From contig JAATFN010000222.1 of NCBI GenBank assembly GCA_015655165.1, positions 1 to 6,047 of the forward strand: 6,047 bases of DNA. Direction: 5' to 3'. Of the stretch, positions 1-6,047 are shown piece after piece. Source of the stretch: Betaproteobacteria bacterium (GTDB lineage Bacteria; Pseudomonadota; Gammaproteobacteria; Burkholderiales; Burkholderiaceae_D). Position 1 is the stretch's first letter, and each line of letters starts with the position of its first letter. The notes beneath the pieces are model-generated. The model saw only the letters and a program-made list of their open reading frames with translations. It searched no databases and had not been told where the DNA came from. A program made the translations under genes and the position numbers.

Positions 1-350
1 CACATGAGGTTGTCTGGAAAAAACGTATCGGTACGATTCGCGACAGTCTGCCTAAACTGTTCCAGTTGCCACCATTGAAAATAGGTGTTCCCGGTCTGGG
101 CGGTACGATGTCGACGGCGGGTAATGTGATGTTTGTTGCCGGTACTCAGGACAATTATCTGCGTGCGTTCAATGTCACTAACGGCAAGCAACTATGGGAA
201 GCACGTTTACCTGCAGGTGGACAGGCAACACCGATGACGTATGAAGCGAACGGTAAACAATATGTGGTAATTATGGCAGGCGGGCATGGTTCGTTTGGCA
301 CCAAGATGGGTGACTATCTGATTGCCTATGCATTACCGGATGCAAAATAA
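1..350 (+). CDS. gcd: Quinoprotein (PQQ-dependent) membrane-bound glucose dehydrogenase, C-terminal fragment
   Basis: This is the 3' end of a gene that begins left of the window; the reading frame is open from position 3 and gives 115 residues before TAA. The fragment reads HEVVWKKRIGT at its start, then a GGTMSTAGNVMFVAGT strand, then NGKQLWEARLPAGGQATP, and ends GHGSFGTKMGDYLIAYALPD. These are the last blades of the eight-bladed PQQ beta-propeller and closely match what I recall of the end of enterobacterial Gcd. Family knowledge: the enzyme sits in the inner membrane with its catalytic domain in the periplasm, oxidises D-glucose to gluconolactone and passes electrons to ubiquinone. Related quinate/shikimate dehydrogenases share the fold; the GHGSFGTKMGDY ending favours glucose dehydrogenase, but the substrate cannot be proved from the C-terminus. 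The N-terminal membrane helices are not visible. A terminator follows 33 bp after the stop, so it is not co-transcribed with the iron genes. Confidence 0.85.
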   Translation, partial: HEVVWKKRIGTIRDSLPKLFQLPPLKIGVPGLGGTMSTAGNVMFVAGTQDNYLRAFNVTNGKQLWEARLPAGGQATPMTYEANGKQYVVIMAGGHGSFGTKMGDYLIAYALPDAK

Positions 351-383
351 GTTATCGTGTCGTATTGAAATAGCAATGAAGAT

Positions 384-415
384 GCAGCTACTTTTTTGGG
401 TGGCTGCTTTTTTTT
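384..415 (+). terminator. Intrinsic terminator of the gcd-like gene
   Basis: The arms GCAGCTAC (384-391) and GTGGCTGC (400-407) form an 8-bp stem containing one G-T pair, with an 8-nt loop and an immediately following run of eight T (408-415). This is a textbook rho-independent terminator, 33 bp after the TAA of the dehydrogenase. It separates that gene from the signalling cassette. Confidence 0.88.
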
Positions 416-462
416 GTATTGAAAAATGTACATGTGAAAAAATAGTGTCATCGTCGGGGGAT

Positions 463-481
463 GAAACTGTTAATCATTACA
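463..481. promoter_or_regulatory. Candidate Fur box (distal)
   Basis: The sequence gaaactgttaatcattaca matches 14 of 19 positions of the classical Fur consensus GATAATGATAATCATTATC, counted by hand, with the core TAATCATTA intact. It is the best Fur-like match I found in the window, but it lies 307 bp before the sigma factor ATG. It would therefore control either a distant promoter with a long leader or an unrecognised small transcript. A weak -10-like TATAAA follows at 483-488, with no good -35. Confidence 0.4.
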
Positions 482-605
482 ATATAAACGTCGTGTTTTT
501 AAACGTGATTTATCAGAAACAGTACTGTATTTGAATGGGAGTACGTCAGGCGTATAGCGATCAATGACTGTATCTAAAGTTGTCGCAGCCCTTTTTAAAG
601 CATTT

Positions 606-628
606 CAAGGGATATGTCGATTCCCTTG
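606..628. repeat. Small inverted repeat, possible RNA hairpin
   Basis: CAAGGGA (606-612) and TCCCTTG (622-628) are perfect 7-bp complements separated by 9 nt. No T-run follows, so this is not a standard terminator. A second 6-bp dyad, CCAGCA/TGCTGG (644-649 and 659-664), lies just downstream. Together they could structure a leader or small RNA, but dyads of this size also arise by chance. Confidence 0.3.
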
Positions 629-708
629 CCTTTACGCTATCTGCCAGCAGCAATCCCATGCTGGTGATAAGGATCTATTTCTGACCCCGCCGCCATTGTT
701 GATGGATG

Positions 709-734
709 TATACTTCCAAATGAAAACAATTACC
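709..734 (+). promoter_or_regulatory. Candidate Fur-controlled promoter of the sigma factor gene
   Basis: TATACT at 709-714 differs from the sigma-70 -10 consensus at one position. A Fur-like 19-mer at 716-734 (ccaaatgaaaacaattacc, 12 of 19 matches, AATGA and ATTA blocks kept) would cover the start site predicted near 720. That is the usual geometry for Fur repression of fecI-type genes. No good -35 sits at the ideal spacing, which is the main weakness. The implied leader to the ATG at 789 is about 70 nt. Confidence 0.4.
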
Positions 735-788
735 ATTTAGATTTTTTTGTGATACGCTTGGGAAAATTTTCTGTTTATCGCTTTTTTC

Positions 789-1286
789 ATGTGGAATCTC
801 ACGCTCCTGTTTGTAGAGCACGCCAAGGAAATCAATCGTTTTTTGCGTAAGAGAGGGCATCAGCCGGATGTTGCTGCTGACCTGACGCAAGATGTCTTCT
901 TGAAAATGCTTAGTACAGCAATACCATCAAAGAATGATAACCCGAGGGCTTATCTGCACAGGGTGGCGCGTAATTTGTCGATTGATGTTTATCGACGCGA
1001 ACAAGTCGTTGAAATGGTGAATTTGCAGGAGGAGGAGTACTGCAATATTCCCGATACCGCACCCAACCCTGAAAAAATTATTTATGACCGGCAAAAGTTG
1101 GCGATTGTCGAGAAGGCCATGGCAGAGTTGCCGGAAAAAACACGCAAGGCGTTCGAATTATACCGGTTAGGTGATATGACCATTCGCGAAGTGGCCGATG
1201 AGGTCGGCTTGTCCGTTTCCCGCACATGGACATTGATTCACAGTGCTTATTTGCACTTGCAAAAGAGCCTACAGGCTGGTGCATAG
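789..1286 (+). CDS. FecI-like ECF RNA polymerase sigma factor (iron starvation type)
   Basis: The 165-residue protein has the normal length of a FecI-family extracytoplasmic-function sigma factor. Region 2 spans roughly residues 5-73: LFVEHAKEINRFL, then DLTQDVFLKML, then NPRAYLHRVARNLSIDVYRRE, which are the core-binding and -10 recognition helices. An acidic linker (about 77-100) follows. Region 4 spans about 104-160, with ELPEKTRKAFELYRLG and a helix-turn-helix TIREVADEVGLSVSRTW for the -35 element. Family role: it directs RNA polymerase to the receptor gene when the outer-membrane signal arrives through the FecR partner encoded next. The ATG at 789 gives the conventional N-terminus, and a TGA closes the frame upstream at 750-752. 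No Shine-Dalgarno stands at the usual distance, only GGGAAAA about 25 nt upstream, so translation may be weak or controlled. The gene lies 101 bp before the anti-sigma gene. Confidence 0.92.
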   Translation: MWNLTLLFVEHAKEINRFLRKRGHQPDVAADLTQDVFLKMLSTAIPSKNDNPRAYLHRVARNLSIDVYRREQVVEMVNLQEEEYCNIPDTAPNPEKIIYDRQKLAIVEKAMAELPEKTRKAFELYRLGDMTIREVADEVGLSVSRTWTLIHSAYLHLQKSLQAGA

Positions 1287-1331
1287 CAAGGTTGTGGGTG
1301 TTATGGGAGAATAATCACGTCTCTCGTACGT

Positions 1332-1337
1332 TATAAT
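1332..1337 (+). promoter_or_regulatory. Possible -10 element before the fecR-like gene
   Basis: A perfect TATAAT occurs in the 101-bp gap between the sigma and anti-sigma genes. The sequence 17 bp upstream (1309-1314, GAATAA) is a poor -35, so this is only a hint that the anti-sigma gene has its own start. AT-rich chance occurrence is a real alternative. Confidence 0.2.
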
Positions 1338-1387
1338 AAAAAGACCCATATTACTCCTTTGTACCAGCCTGTCAGATTTACCTATGT

Positions 1388-2338
1388 ATGACTGAAAAAA
1401 TGTCCGAAGAGGACACATTGTTTGAGGAAGCATTTGACCTCATTATCCGCTTGCAGGAAGAGCCTGAAAATCCGGTTGTACATAACCTGATCGCACGCTG
1501 GCGTGCACGTCATGCCATGCATGAAACGGTTTGGAAACAGGCGATGGAAATTCACGGCATGGCCGGCATGGCCATTCAAAGTCGTCATCCTATTCAAGTA
1601 TCTAAGTCTGCAATATCACGGCGTACGTTTGTGATGGGCGGGACAGCGTTTGCAAGCCTGGCAGCAGTTGCAGTAGTCGCGCCGCAGGTGATGCGACAAC
1701 TCAAAGCGGATTATCTGACGACGACGGCAGAAATGCGGCATATTGCACTGGAGGATGGTACCCGGATTGTGTTGGGCCCCAAGAGTGCAATCAGGTCAGC
1801 GATGACAACAAGCGAGCGACGTGTGGATTTATTGCAGGGCATGGCGTTTTTCGACGTGGCGCAAGAAAATGATATACGGCCATTTTTGGCAACGGCTGAT
1901 GATCTGCAGGTGGCAGGGTTCGGTACGGCTTTTGATTTAAGTCATGATGATAATACACGGCGCATTGCTGTCAATCATGGTTTTGTACAGGTAAATGTCG
2001 CAGGATCGTCTGATACAGAAACACTGTCAGCTGGCCATTGGTTGGCGTTAGATGAAAGTCAGCATATCGCAAGAGGTTTGGTTGATGCCAGTCAGATTGC
2101 CACATGGCGCAATGGTATGTTGGTCGCAGAACGCGAGCGTGTTGCAACTGTTGTCTCGCACATTGCGCGTTGGCAGTCGGGAAGGGTTGTGATTGCCAGT
2201 GCGGAACTTGGGGCACAAGAAATCAGTGGTGTATACGACCTGAACAAGCCCTTGGAGGCCATGAAAGCAGTTGTGCATCCTTTGGGCGGACGAGTGCGCA
2301 CATTGTCACCCTGGCTCACCATTCTTTCGACAGTCTAG
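1388..2338 (+). CDS. FecR-like transmembrane anti-sigma factor / signal transducer
   Basis: The 316-residue protein has the full FecR architecture. Residues about 10-55 form the cytoplasmic DUF4880-type domain that binds the sigma factor, with tryptophans at 38 and 49. A single membrane segment lies at about 82-100 (VMGGTAFASLAAVAVVAP). The periplasmic FecR domain covers about 112-205, with LEDGTRIVLGPKSAI, GMAFFDVA and VAGFGTAFDLS. An STN-like C-terminal part (about 243-312) contains the VVSHIARWQSGRVVIA helix-strand unit. In known systems this last part contacts the receptor's STN domain. Just before the membrane segment is SRRTFV (77-82), a twin-arginine motif that fits Tat-dependent insertion reported for FecR/PupR-type proteins. 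ATG at 1388 was taken as the start; the methionine at codon 5 (1400) is an equal alternative because neither has a clear ribosome binding site. It lies between its sigma partner and the receptor. Confidence 0.92.
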   Translation: MTEKMSEEDTLFEEAFDLIIRLQEEPENPVVHNLIARWRARHAMHETVWKQAMEIHGMAGMAIQSRHPIQVSKSAISRRTFVMGGTAFASLAAVAVVAPQVMRQLKADYLTTTAEMRHIALEDGTRIVLGPKSAIRSAMTTSERRVDLLQGMAFFDVAQENDIRPFLATADDLQVAGFGTAFDLSHDDNTRRIAVNHGFVQVNVAGSSDTETLSAGHWLALDESQHIARGLVDASQIATWRNGMLVAERERVATVVSHIARWQSGRVVIASAELGAQEISGVYDLNKPLEAMKAVVHPLGGRVRTLSPWLTILSTV

Positions 2339-2393
2339 TATCTTGCTACAATAAAAAAACAGACATCATAAAAAATAATTCCTGTTTTGGGGT

Positions 2394-2419
2394 GAATATT
2401 TCGCGATTCCGTTCGTTTC
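2394..2419 (+). promoter_or_regulatory. Tentative ECF (FecI-type) promoter of the receptor gene
   Basis: The 153-bp gap before the receptor gene must hold its promoter if the sigma factor autoregulates the locus. The best candidate I can see by analogy with fecA (GGAAAT, about 17 nt, TC) is GAATAT at 2394-2399 and CGTTTC at 2414-2419, with 18 nt between GAATAT and the TC at 2418-2419. The two elements also sit in a short GTGAA/TTCAC dyad (2392-2396 and 2417-2421). The -35 match is imperfect, and no second copy in the window supports it. Confidence 0.25.
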
Positions 2420-2491
2420 ACTAGTAAGGCCTGAGTGCAGTTGCATGAAGGGGCAAGTTGTATAAAGTGAGATAGAGTGGGGAACGCGTAT

Positions 2492-5032
2492 ATGAAATCA
2501 ACAAAAAATAGTCATGCACCAGTTACATACCAATTCAAGGGAAAACTGCTCTGTGTTGCGCTGACAGCGATGATGGGGGTATCTACAACGATCGCTGTCA
2601 TGTCGGATGCACAGGCACAGGCAGTACAACAAACCGCATTCAATATTCCGGCGGCATCGCTTTCGGCAGCCATTGCTGCGTTTGGGCTACAGTCTGGTTT
2701 ACAGATTACTTATTTACCGGAGCTCGTGACAGATAAAAGGTCCGCAGGCGTATCTGGCACGATGTCGGCAAATTCGGCCTTGCAACAGATTCTGCAAGGC
2801 TCAGGCCTGACTTATACGTTTATGAATGCCAATACAGTATCGTTGAGCAGGGCTGGGGAAGAAGCCGGTTCCGGGACTTCCGGAAATGCGATGGTGCTGG
2901 GGACCATTACGGTAACAGGAGGAGAAGCGGGGCAACCGAGAGCCAATCAAGAGGTAACGGAAGGCACTGGTCAATATGCCGCGAAAGTTGGTGTCACAGC
3001 ATTGCCATTTCGTGCAACATTACGTGAAACACCCCAATCAGTCAGTGTTATTACGAATCAGGTCATTGAAGACAAAAAATTGAGTAATTTTCTGGAGGCA
3101 GTCGCAAGTGCACCGGGCATTGCCGTCAGACAATACGAAAGCAACCGTGCAACAATCAATGCACGCGGCATGGAACTTAATGATTATTTAATTGATGGCA
3201 TGGCAACAACGACCGTATTTGATGGCAGATACACGGCCGGAGAAGTCTTTAACGATTTATCCATTTACGACCGTGTTGAAATCGTACGTGGCTCAGCTGG
3301 TCTCACATCCGGGACCGGTAACCCATCTGCGGTGATTAATCTTATACGTAAAAAAGCCGATAGCAGGGAATTCAAAGGGACTATCACGGCAGAGGTAGGC
3401 AGCTGGTCGCATTATGGCGGCATGGCAGACATCAGTACACCAATTACAAAAAGCGGGGACACGCGTGCGCGCTTTGTTGTCAATTATAAAGACAAAGACA
3501 GTTATATCGATCTGCTGAATAATAAAACGCAAACACTGTATGCCACAGTTGAACAGGATGTGACGAATCAGACACGTGTATCAGTTGGGATCAGCCATCA
3601 AAAAGATGAGAGTAAAGGCGTTATGTGGGGAGGACTGCCAGCTTGGGCAGGACAACAATTTGGGACATGGGAACCGCTACCAATGTGGGATAAAAGCAAA
3701 ACCACGGCAGCAGACTGGACACGCTGGGATGTCGACTATACCAATTGGTTTGCGAGTGCCGAACACACGTTCGATAATGGCTGGAAGGCAAAAGCCAACT
3801 ATTCGCATGGCGAACGCAATTCAACAGCAAAATTGTTGATGCTGTTTCCTTTCGTATCACCTACAGGTGATGGTAGTGGAGTACGATCAGCAGGTATTTA
3901 TTCAACGGATCAAAAACATGACGGTGTCAACTTGCAGGTGGATGGTGACGTTCATTTATTCAACCGGGTTCATCAGTTGGCATTTGGGGCAGATTATTCC
4001 ACGCAAGAATCCGAATCATATAATCAAGTCGGAGGTAGTCTGACGAATGGCAATATCAATACCTGGACAGGAGAGAATTATCCCGAACCGACTTTCTATC
4101 CGAAACAATTTGCCAGACGAGATGAAGAAGAAAAAAAATCTTTGTATGCAGCCGGTAAATTGACTATTTTCGACCCGCTGAAAGTAACTATCGGTGGACG
4201 TTATGTCAATTACAACTTAACCAATACAGCAGCAAATCTGCAACAGGGTAAGGTAGAGTTCAGCAAGTTCATTCCTTATGCTGGTGTGATCTATGAAATT
4301 GTTCCTCAGTTGTCGATCTATAGTAGTTATACACGTATATTGCAACCGCAAAATGTGCGGGATACAAGTGGTAATGTCCTTAATCCCGTTAAAGGAAACA
4401 ATAAGGAAATTGGCCTGAAAGGTCAATTCTTTGACAACCGTTTGAATGTCAATATTGCCTGGTTCAAGACAGCCAGAGATAATCAAAAAATATATGACCA
4501 ATTGGTGGGTGGAGAAGCCAGATATAAAGAGTCTAAAGATGCTGAAGCCAAAGGATATGAAATAGAAATTTCTGGCGAAATTCTACCGAATTGGCAAGTA
4601 ACTGCGGGATATACCAAAGTGAATGCGACATATCATAACGATATAGCTGATGCTACAACCATCAGCTATAACGAAAAGCTGGATGCAACACTGATTCCGG
4701 AAAAGCAATTCAAACTATCTACCAGTTACCAGATGCCAGGGTCTTGGAGTGGTCTGACAATTGGTGGGGGTGTGACATGGCAAAGTGAAACTTCTCAGGC
4801 TAATCCCGCATCATTATTTGGATTCCCGCTGTATGACGGGGTAGCTACCAGACAGGGTGGTTATGCTGTAGCAGATTTGATGGTTCGTTATCAAGTGACA
4901 AAACAGTTGTCTGCTCAATTGAACATTAATAATCTGTTTGATAAAGAATATTATGGAATTACCGAGGATGCCTTGCAAGTGTATCGACTACCGACACGTA
5001 GTGCATTGTTGACGCTTAAGTACCAGTTCTGA
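2492..5032 (+). CDS. TonB-dependent siderophore receptor with STN signalling domain (FpvA/FecA-type transducer)
   Basis: The mature protein is an outer-membrane gated channel for a ferric siderophore, powered by TonB-ExbBD. Of 846 residues, 1-44 are a long signal peptide (hydrophobic stretch about 19-36, cleavage likely after the SDAQAQA run). The STN domain occupies about 47-118 (AFNIPAASLSAAIAAFGLQS onward), and a TonB-box-like GTITVTG sits at 137-143. The plug covers about 172-288, with RETPQSVSVIT (178-188), DYLIDGM (231-237) and VEIVRGSAGLTSGTGNPSAV. The beta-barrel fills the rest, with the closing NINNLFDKEYY signature and a terminal phenylalanine. The presence of STN is what separates signalling receptors from plain transporters, and it fits the sigma/anti-sigma genes directly upstream. 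I chose ATG 2492 over an in-frame GTG at 2477 because GGGGAA stands about 8 nt before it and a basic signal-peptide start follows. Ligand unknown; the plug resembles hydroxamate/pyoverdine-type receptors. Confidence 0.93.
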   Translation: MKSTKNSHAPVTYQFKGKLLCVALTAMMGVSTTIAVMSDAQAQAVQQTAFNIPAASLSAAIAAFGLQSGLQITYLPELVTDKRSAGVSGTMSANSALQQILQGSGLTYTFMNANTVSLSRAGEEAGSGTSGNAMVLGTITVTGGEAGQPRANQEVTEGTGQYAAKVGVTALPFRATLRETPQSVSVITNQVIEDKKLSNFLEAVASAPGIAVRQYESNRATINARGMELNDYLIDGMATTTVFDGRYTAGEVFNDLSIYDRVEIVRGSAGLTSGTGNPSAVINLIRKKADSREFKGTITAEVGSWSHYGGMADISTPITKSGDTRARFVVNYKDKDSYIDLLNNKTQTLYATVEQDVTNQTRVSVGISHQKDESKGVMWGGLPAWAGQQFGTWEPLPMWDKSKTTAADWTRWDVDYTNWFASAEHTFDNGWKAKANYSHGERNSTAKLLMLFPFVSPTGDGSGVRSAGIYSTDQKHDGVNLQVDGDVHLFNRVHQLAFGADYSTQESESYNQVGGSLTNGNINTWTGENYPEPTFYPKQFARRDEEEKKSLYAAGKLTIFDPLKVTIGGRYVNYNLTNTAANLQQGKVEFSKFIPYAGVIYEIVPQLSIYSSYTRILQPQNVRDTSGNVLNPVKGNNKEIGLKGQFFDNRLNVNIAWFKTARDNQKIYDQLVGGEARYKESKDAEAKGYEIEISGEILPNWQVTAGYTKVNATYHNDIADATTISYNEKLDATLIPEKQFKLSTSYQMPGSWSGLTIGGGVTWQSETSQANPASLFGFPLYDGVATRQGGYAVADLMVRYQVTKQLSAQLNINNLFDKEYYGITEDALQVYRLPTRSALLTLKYQF

Positions 5033-5051
5033 TTGTTTGGCACTGTATAAC

Positions 5052-5086
5052 AACCCTGAAAAGATGACTGTCATCTTTTCAGGGTT
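5052..5086. terminator. Perfect inverted repeat, probable bidirectional terminator
   Basis: Two 16-nt arms (5052-5067 and 5071-5086) beginning AACCCTGAAAAG are exact complements around a 3-nt CTG loop. The hairpin lies 19 bp after the receptor stop and 108 bp past the stop of the convergent minus-strand gene, so it can end transcription from both sides. No long T-run follows on either strand, which is atypical. Strong stem pairing and its convergent position are the main support. Confidence 0.7.
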
Positions 5087-5194
5087 AATATTTGCTTGAA
5101 CTACTCGCTGTTGTGTTGGTGCTGTGTGAAACAAAAAAGAGATTGTTGATTTCTGGGGTTCGGACATCGAACCGCAGAGTGATAAAGATCAGTA

Positions 5195-6047
5195 TCAATA
5201 CAACGGATGCAGATAACGGTGCAAGGTTTCCTTTTCTTCCTGATACCAGAACTGCCCTTGTTCGCTGCATGTTGTTACCTGGCTGAAATCACATACTGGT
5301 TCGAGTGTATCGATGGCAAACAAGCGTTCTCGTAATTCTCCCTGTATATCGACCAATTGCAGCACATGACCATCCGGTAATAGTTCGAATCCATCAGGTG
5401 GAAACAGTGATTTGCCTGTGCGTGCCGGGCAGGTAGAGTGTGTAACGGTAAATCCTTGTGTCAGACTGCCCACAGCAATAGAAGATTCAAAAGCAAAGAG
5501 CTGTGCAAGCTGGTCTTCATTTCCTGCGGCCTGCAAGACAAGGTCGCGTAATTGTGTACCGGTTGTACTATCATTAAGTGGCTCAGGGCGCCCCAGTACA
5601 AGACCTGCATGCTCGCCACAAATGATCAAGCCGCCTCCAGCATGGCGTAATTGACCGTTGTGCCGTGCCCGTTCTTCCAGTAAATATAAACCGATCAATG
5701 GACCAGAGGGAGATGGCTGGAGACGCCAGTCTTCCACATAGGCGCCGCTTGGTGCGAATTCAATCATGCAGTTACCGATGCGTTTTAATTGGGCCGGTTC
5801 CGGCCATCGGGCATGACCTTGGAACGCTGCACCACCATGCCAGCTGAGTTCGGTGCCATTCCATAGCGAGCTAGCAGCAAAACCCTCATAATTGGCCAGA
5901 TGACGTAGTGTTTCTGTGGAATGTTCGGCAAGTGGCAAATCTGGTACATCGGTGTTGGCAGGCAAGCGTAGGTCAATCGAGAAATTCCTGCTTTGCAGCC
6001 AGTGTACTTGTGTGGTGCGATCCGAAAGGCCACTGGCAAAAGTAATC
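5195..6047 (-). CDS. Uncharacterised protein, C-terminal part; tentatively HRI1-like (lipocalin-type) family
   Basis: The minus-strand frame is open from the right edge (first full codon at 6046) to TGA at 5195-5197, giving 283 residues with the N-terminus outside the window. A TTG at 5963-5965 is not a likely start, because the upstream sequence DRTTQVHWLQSRNFSIDLRLP reads as conserved protein. No signal peptide, membrane span or catalytic motif is visible in this part. It is rich in tryptophan, glycine and aromatic/strand-like segments, with ELSWHGGAAFQ and YVEDWRLQPS spaced along it, suggesting a beta-rich barrel. From memory, the DRTTQVxWLQ...DLRLP opening followed by a W-H and a YxExW segment resembles bacterial relatives of yeast HRI1, a two-barrel lipocalin-like protein of unknown biochemical role. 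That assignment is inference. It is convergent with the receptor gene and need not be functionally linked. Confidence 0.75.
   Translation of the reverse strand, partial: ITFASGLSDRTTQVHWLQSRNFSIDLRLPANTDVPDLPLAEHSTETLRHLANYEGFAASSLWNGTELSWHGGAAFQGHARWPEPAQLKRIGNCMIEFAPSGAYVEDWRLQPSPSGPLIGLYLLEERARHNGQLRHAGGGLIICGEHAGLVLGRPEPLNDSTTGTQLRDLVLQAAGNEDQLAQLFAFESSIAVGSLTQGFTVTHSTCPARTGKSLFPPDGFELLPDGHVLQLVDIQGELRERLFAIDTLEPVCDFSQVTTCSEQGQFWYQEEKETLHRYLHPLY

Larger units (their letters stand above)
416..788. other. Long intergenic region ahead of the sigma factor gene; no convincing gene
   Basis: This 373-bp stretch carries no reading frame I would call a gene. It is AT-rich at both ends. It contains two Fur-box-like sequences (463-481 and 716-734), a -10 hexamer TATACT (709-714), and two modest hairpins: CAAGGGA/TCCCTTG at 606-628 and CCAGCA/TGCTGG at 644-664. 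Neither hairpin is followed by a T-run. A 58-codon frame at 564-740 is open but lacks a ribosome binding site and any family resemblance. The region could hold the sigma-gene promoter with a long leader, or a small iron-regulated RNA. The sequence alone does not decide between these. Confidence 0.5.

Noticed and set aside
322..534. Plus-strand frame overlapping the end of the dehydrogenase
   Set aside because: It runs through the gcd end and straight across the terminator hairpin and T-run, and has no protein-like composition or start signal.
564..740. A 58-codon plus-strand frame (MTVSKVVAALFKAFQ...) in the intergenic region
   Set aside because: No Shine-Dalgarno upstream, no family resemblance, and its end overlaps the proximal promoter/Fur-box candidate. 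Open frames of this length are expected by chance.
1078..1284. Minus-strand frame inside the sigma factor gene
   Set aside because: Shadow of a clearly coding plus-strand gene; the translated product has no domain resemblance.
2104..2424. Plus-strand 106-codon frame overlapping the FecR-like gene end
   Set aside because: Out-of-frame shadow; cysteine/tryptophan-rich composition typical of a wrong frame, while the FecR frame has intact domain motifs.
3293..3860. Frames on both strands inside the receptor gene
   Set aside because: The receptor reading frame is continuous with plug and barrel motifs; the others lack start signals and homology.
5412..5847. Plus-strand frames opposite the minus-strand uncharacterised gene
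   Set aside because: The minus-strand frame is far longer, reaches the window edge, and has more protein-like composition.
1..6047. CRISPR arrays, tRNA/rRNA genes, insertion sequences or phage genes
   Set aside because: No regularly spaced repeats, no cloverleaf or rRNA-like sequence, no transposase motifs and no terminal inverted repeats with target duplications were seen.

Overview
The window comes from a Gram-negative proteobacterium. It encodes a TonB-dependent outer-membrane receptor, an ECF sigma/anti-sigma pair of the FecI/FecR kind, and the end of a PQQ-dependent membrane-bound sugar dehydrogenase. Base composition looks moderate (a little under 50% G+C by eye). The protein families fit a beta- or gammaproteobacterium, but nothing in the window fixes the genus.

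Layout, left to right. (1) Positions 1-350 hold the C-terminal end of a Gcd-like quinoprotein glucose dehydrogenase on the plus strand, closed by a strong intrinsic terminator at 384-415. (2) Positions 416-788 are a long stretch with no convincing gene. It holds two candidate Fur boxes (463-481 and 716-734), a good -10 hexamer (709-714) and two small hairpins. (3) Positions 789-5032 are a complete cell-surface signalling and iron-uptake cassette in the classical order: ECF sigma factor (FecI-like, 789-1286), anti-sigma regulator (FecR-like, 1388-2338) and TonB-dependent siderophore receptor with an N-terminal STN signalling domain (2492-5032). (4) A perfect 16-bp inverted repeat at 5052-5086 lies between the receptor gene and a convergent gene. 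(5) From 5195 to the right edge, on the minus strand, is the C-terminal part of an uncharacterised protein of at least 283 residues, tentatively like the lipocalin-type HRI1 family.

How the parts work together, by analogy with FecA-FecR-FecI and FpvA-FpvR. The receptor binds a ferric chelate at the outer membrane. Its STN domain passes the occupancy signal to the periplasmic C-terminus of the FecR-like protein. The cytoplasmic end of that protein then frees or activates the sigma factor, which transcribes the receptor gene. Fur probably represses the sigma/anti-sigma genes when iron is plentiful. No siderophore biosynthesis gene is visible, so the ligand is unknown and may be made by other organisms. 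The system is well formed but of a known type; I see no clear evidence of a new class of system here. The least explained parts are the 373-bp leader region and the minus-strand protein.
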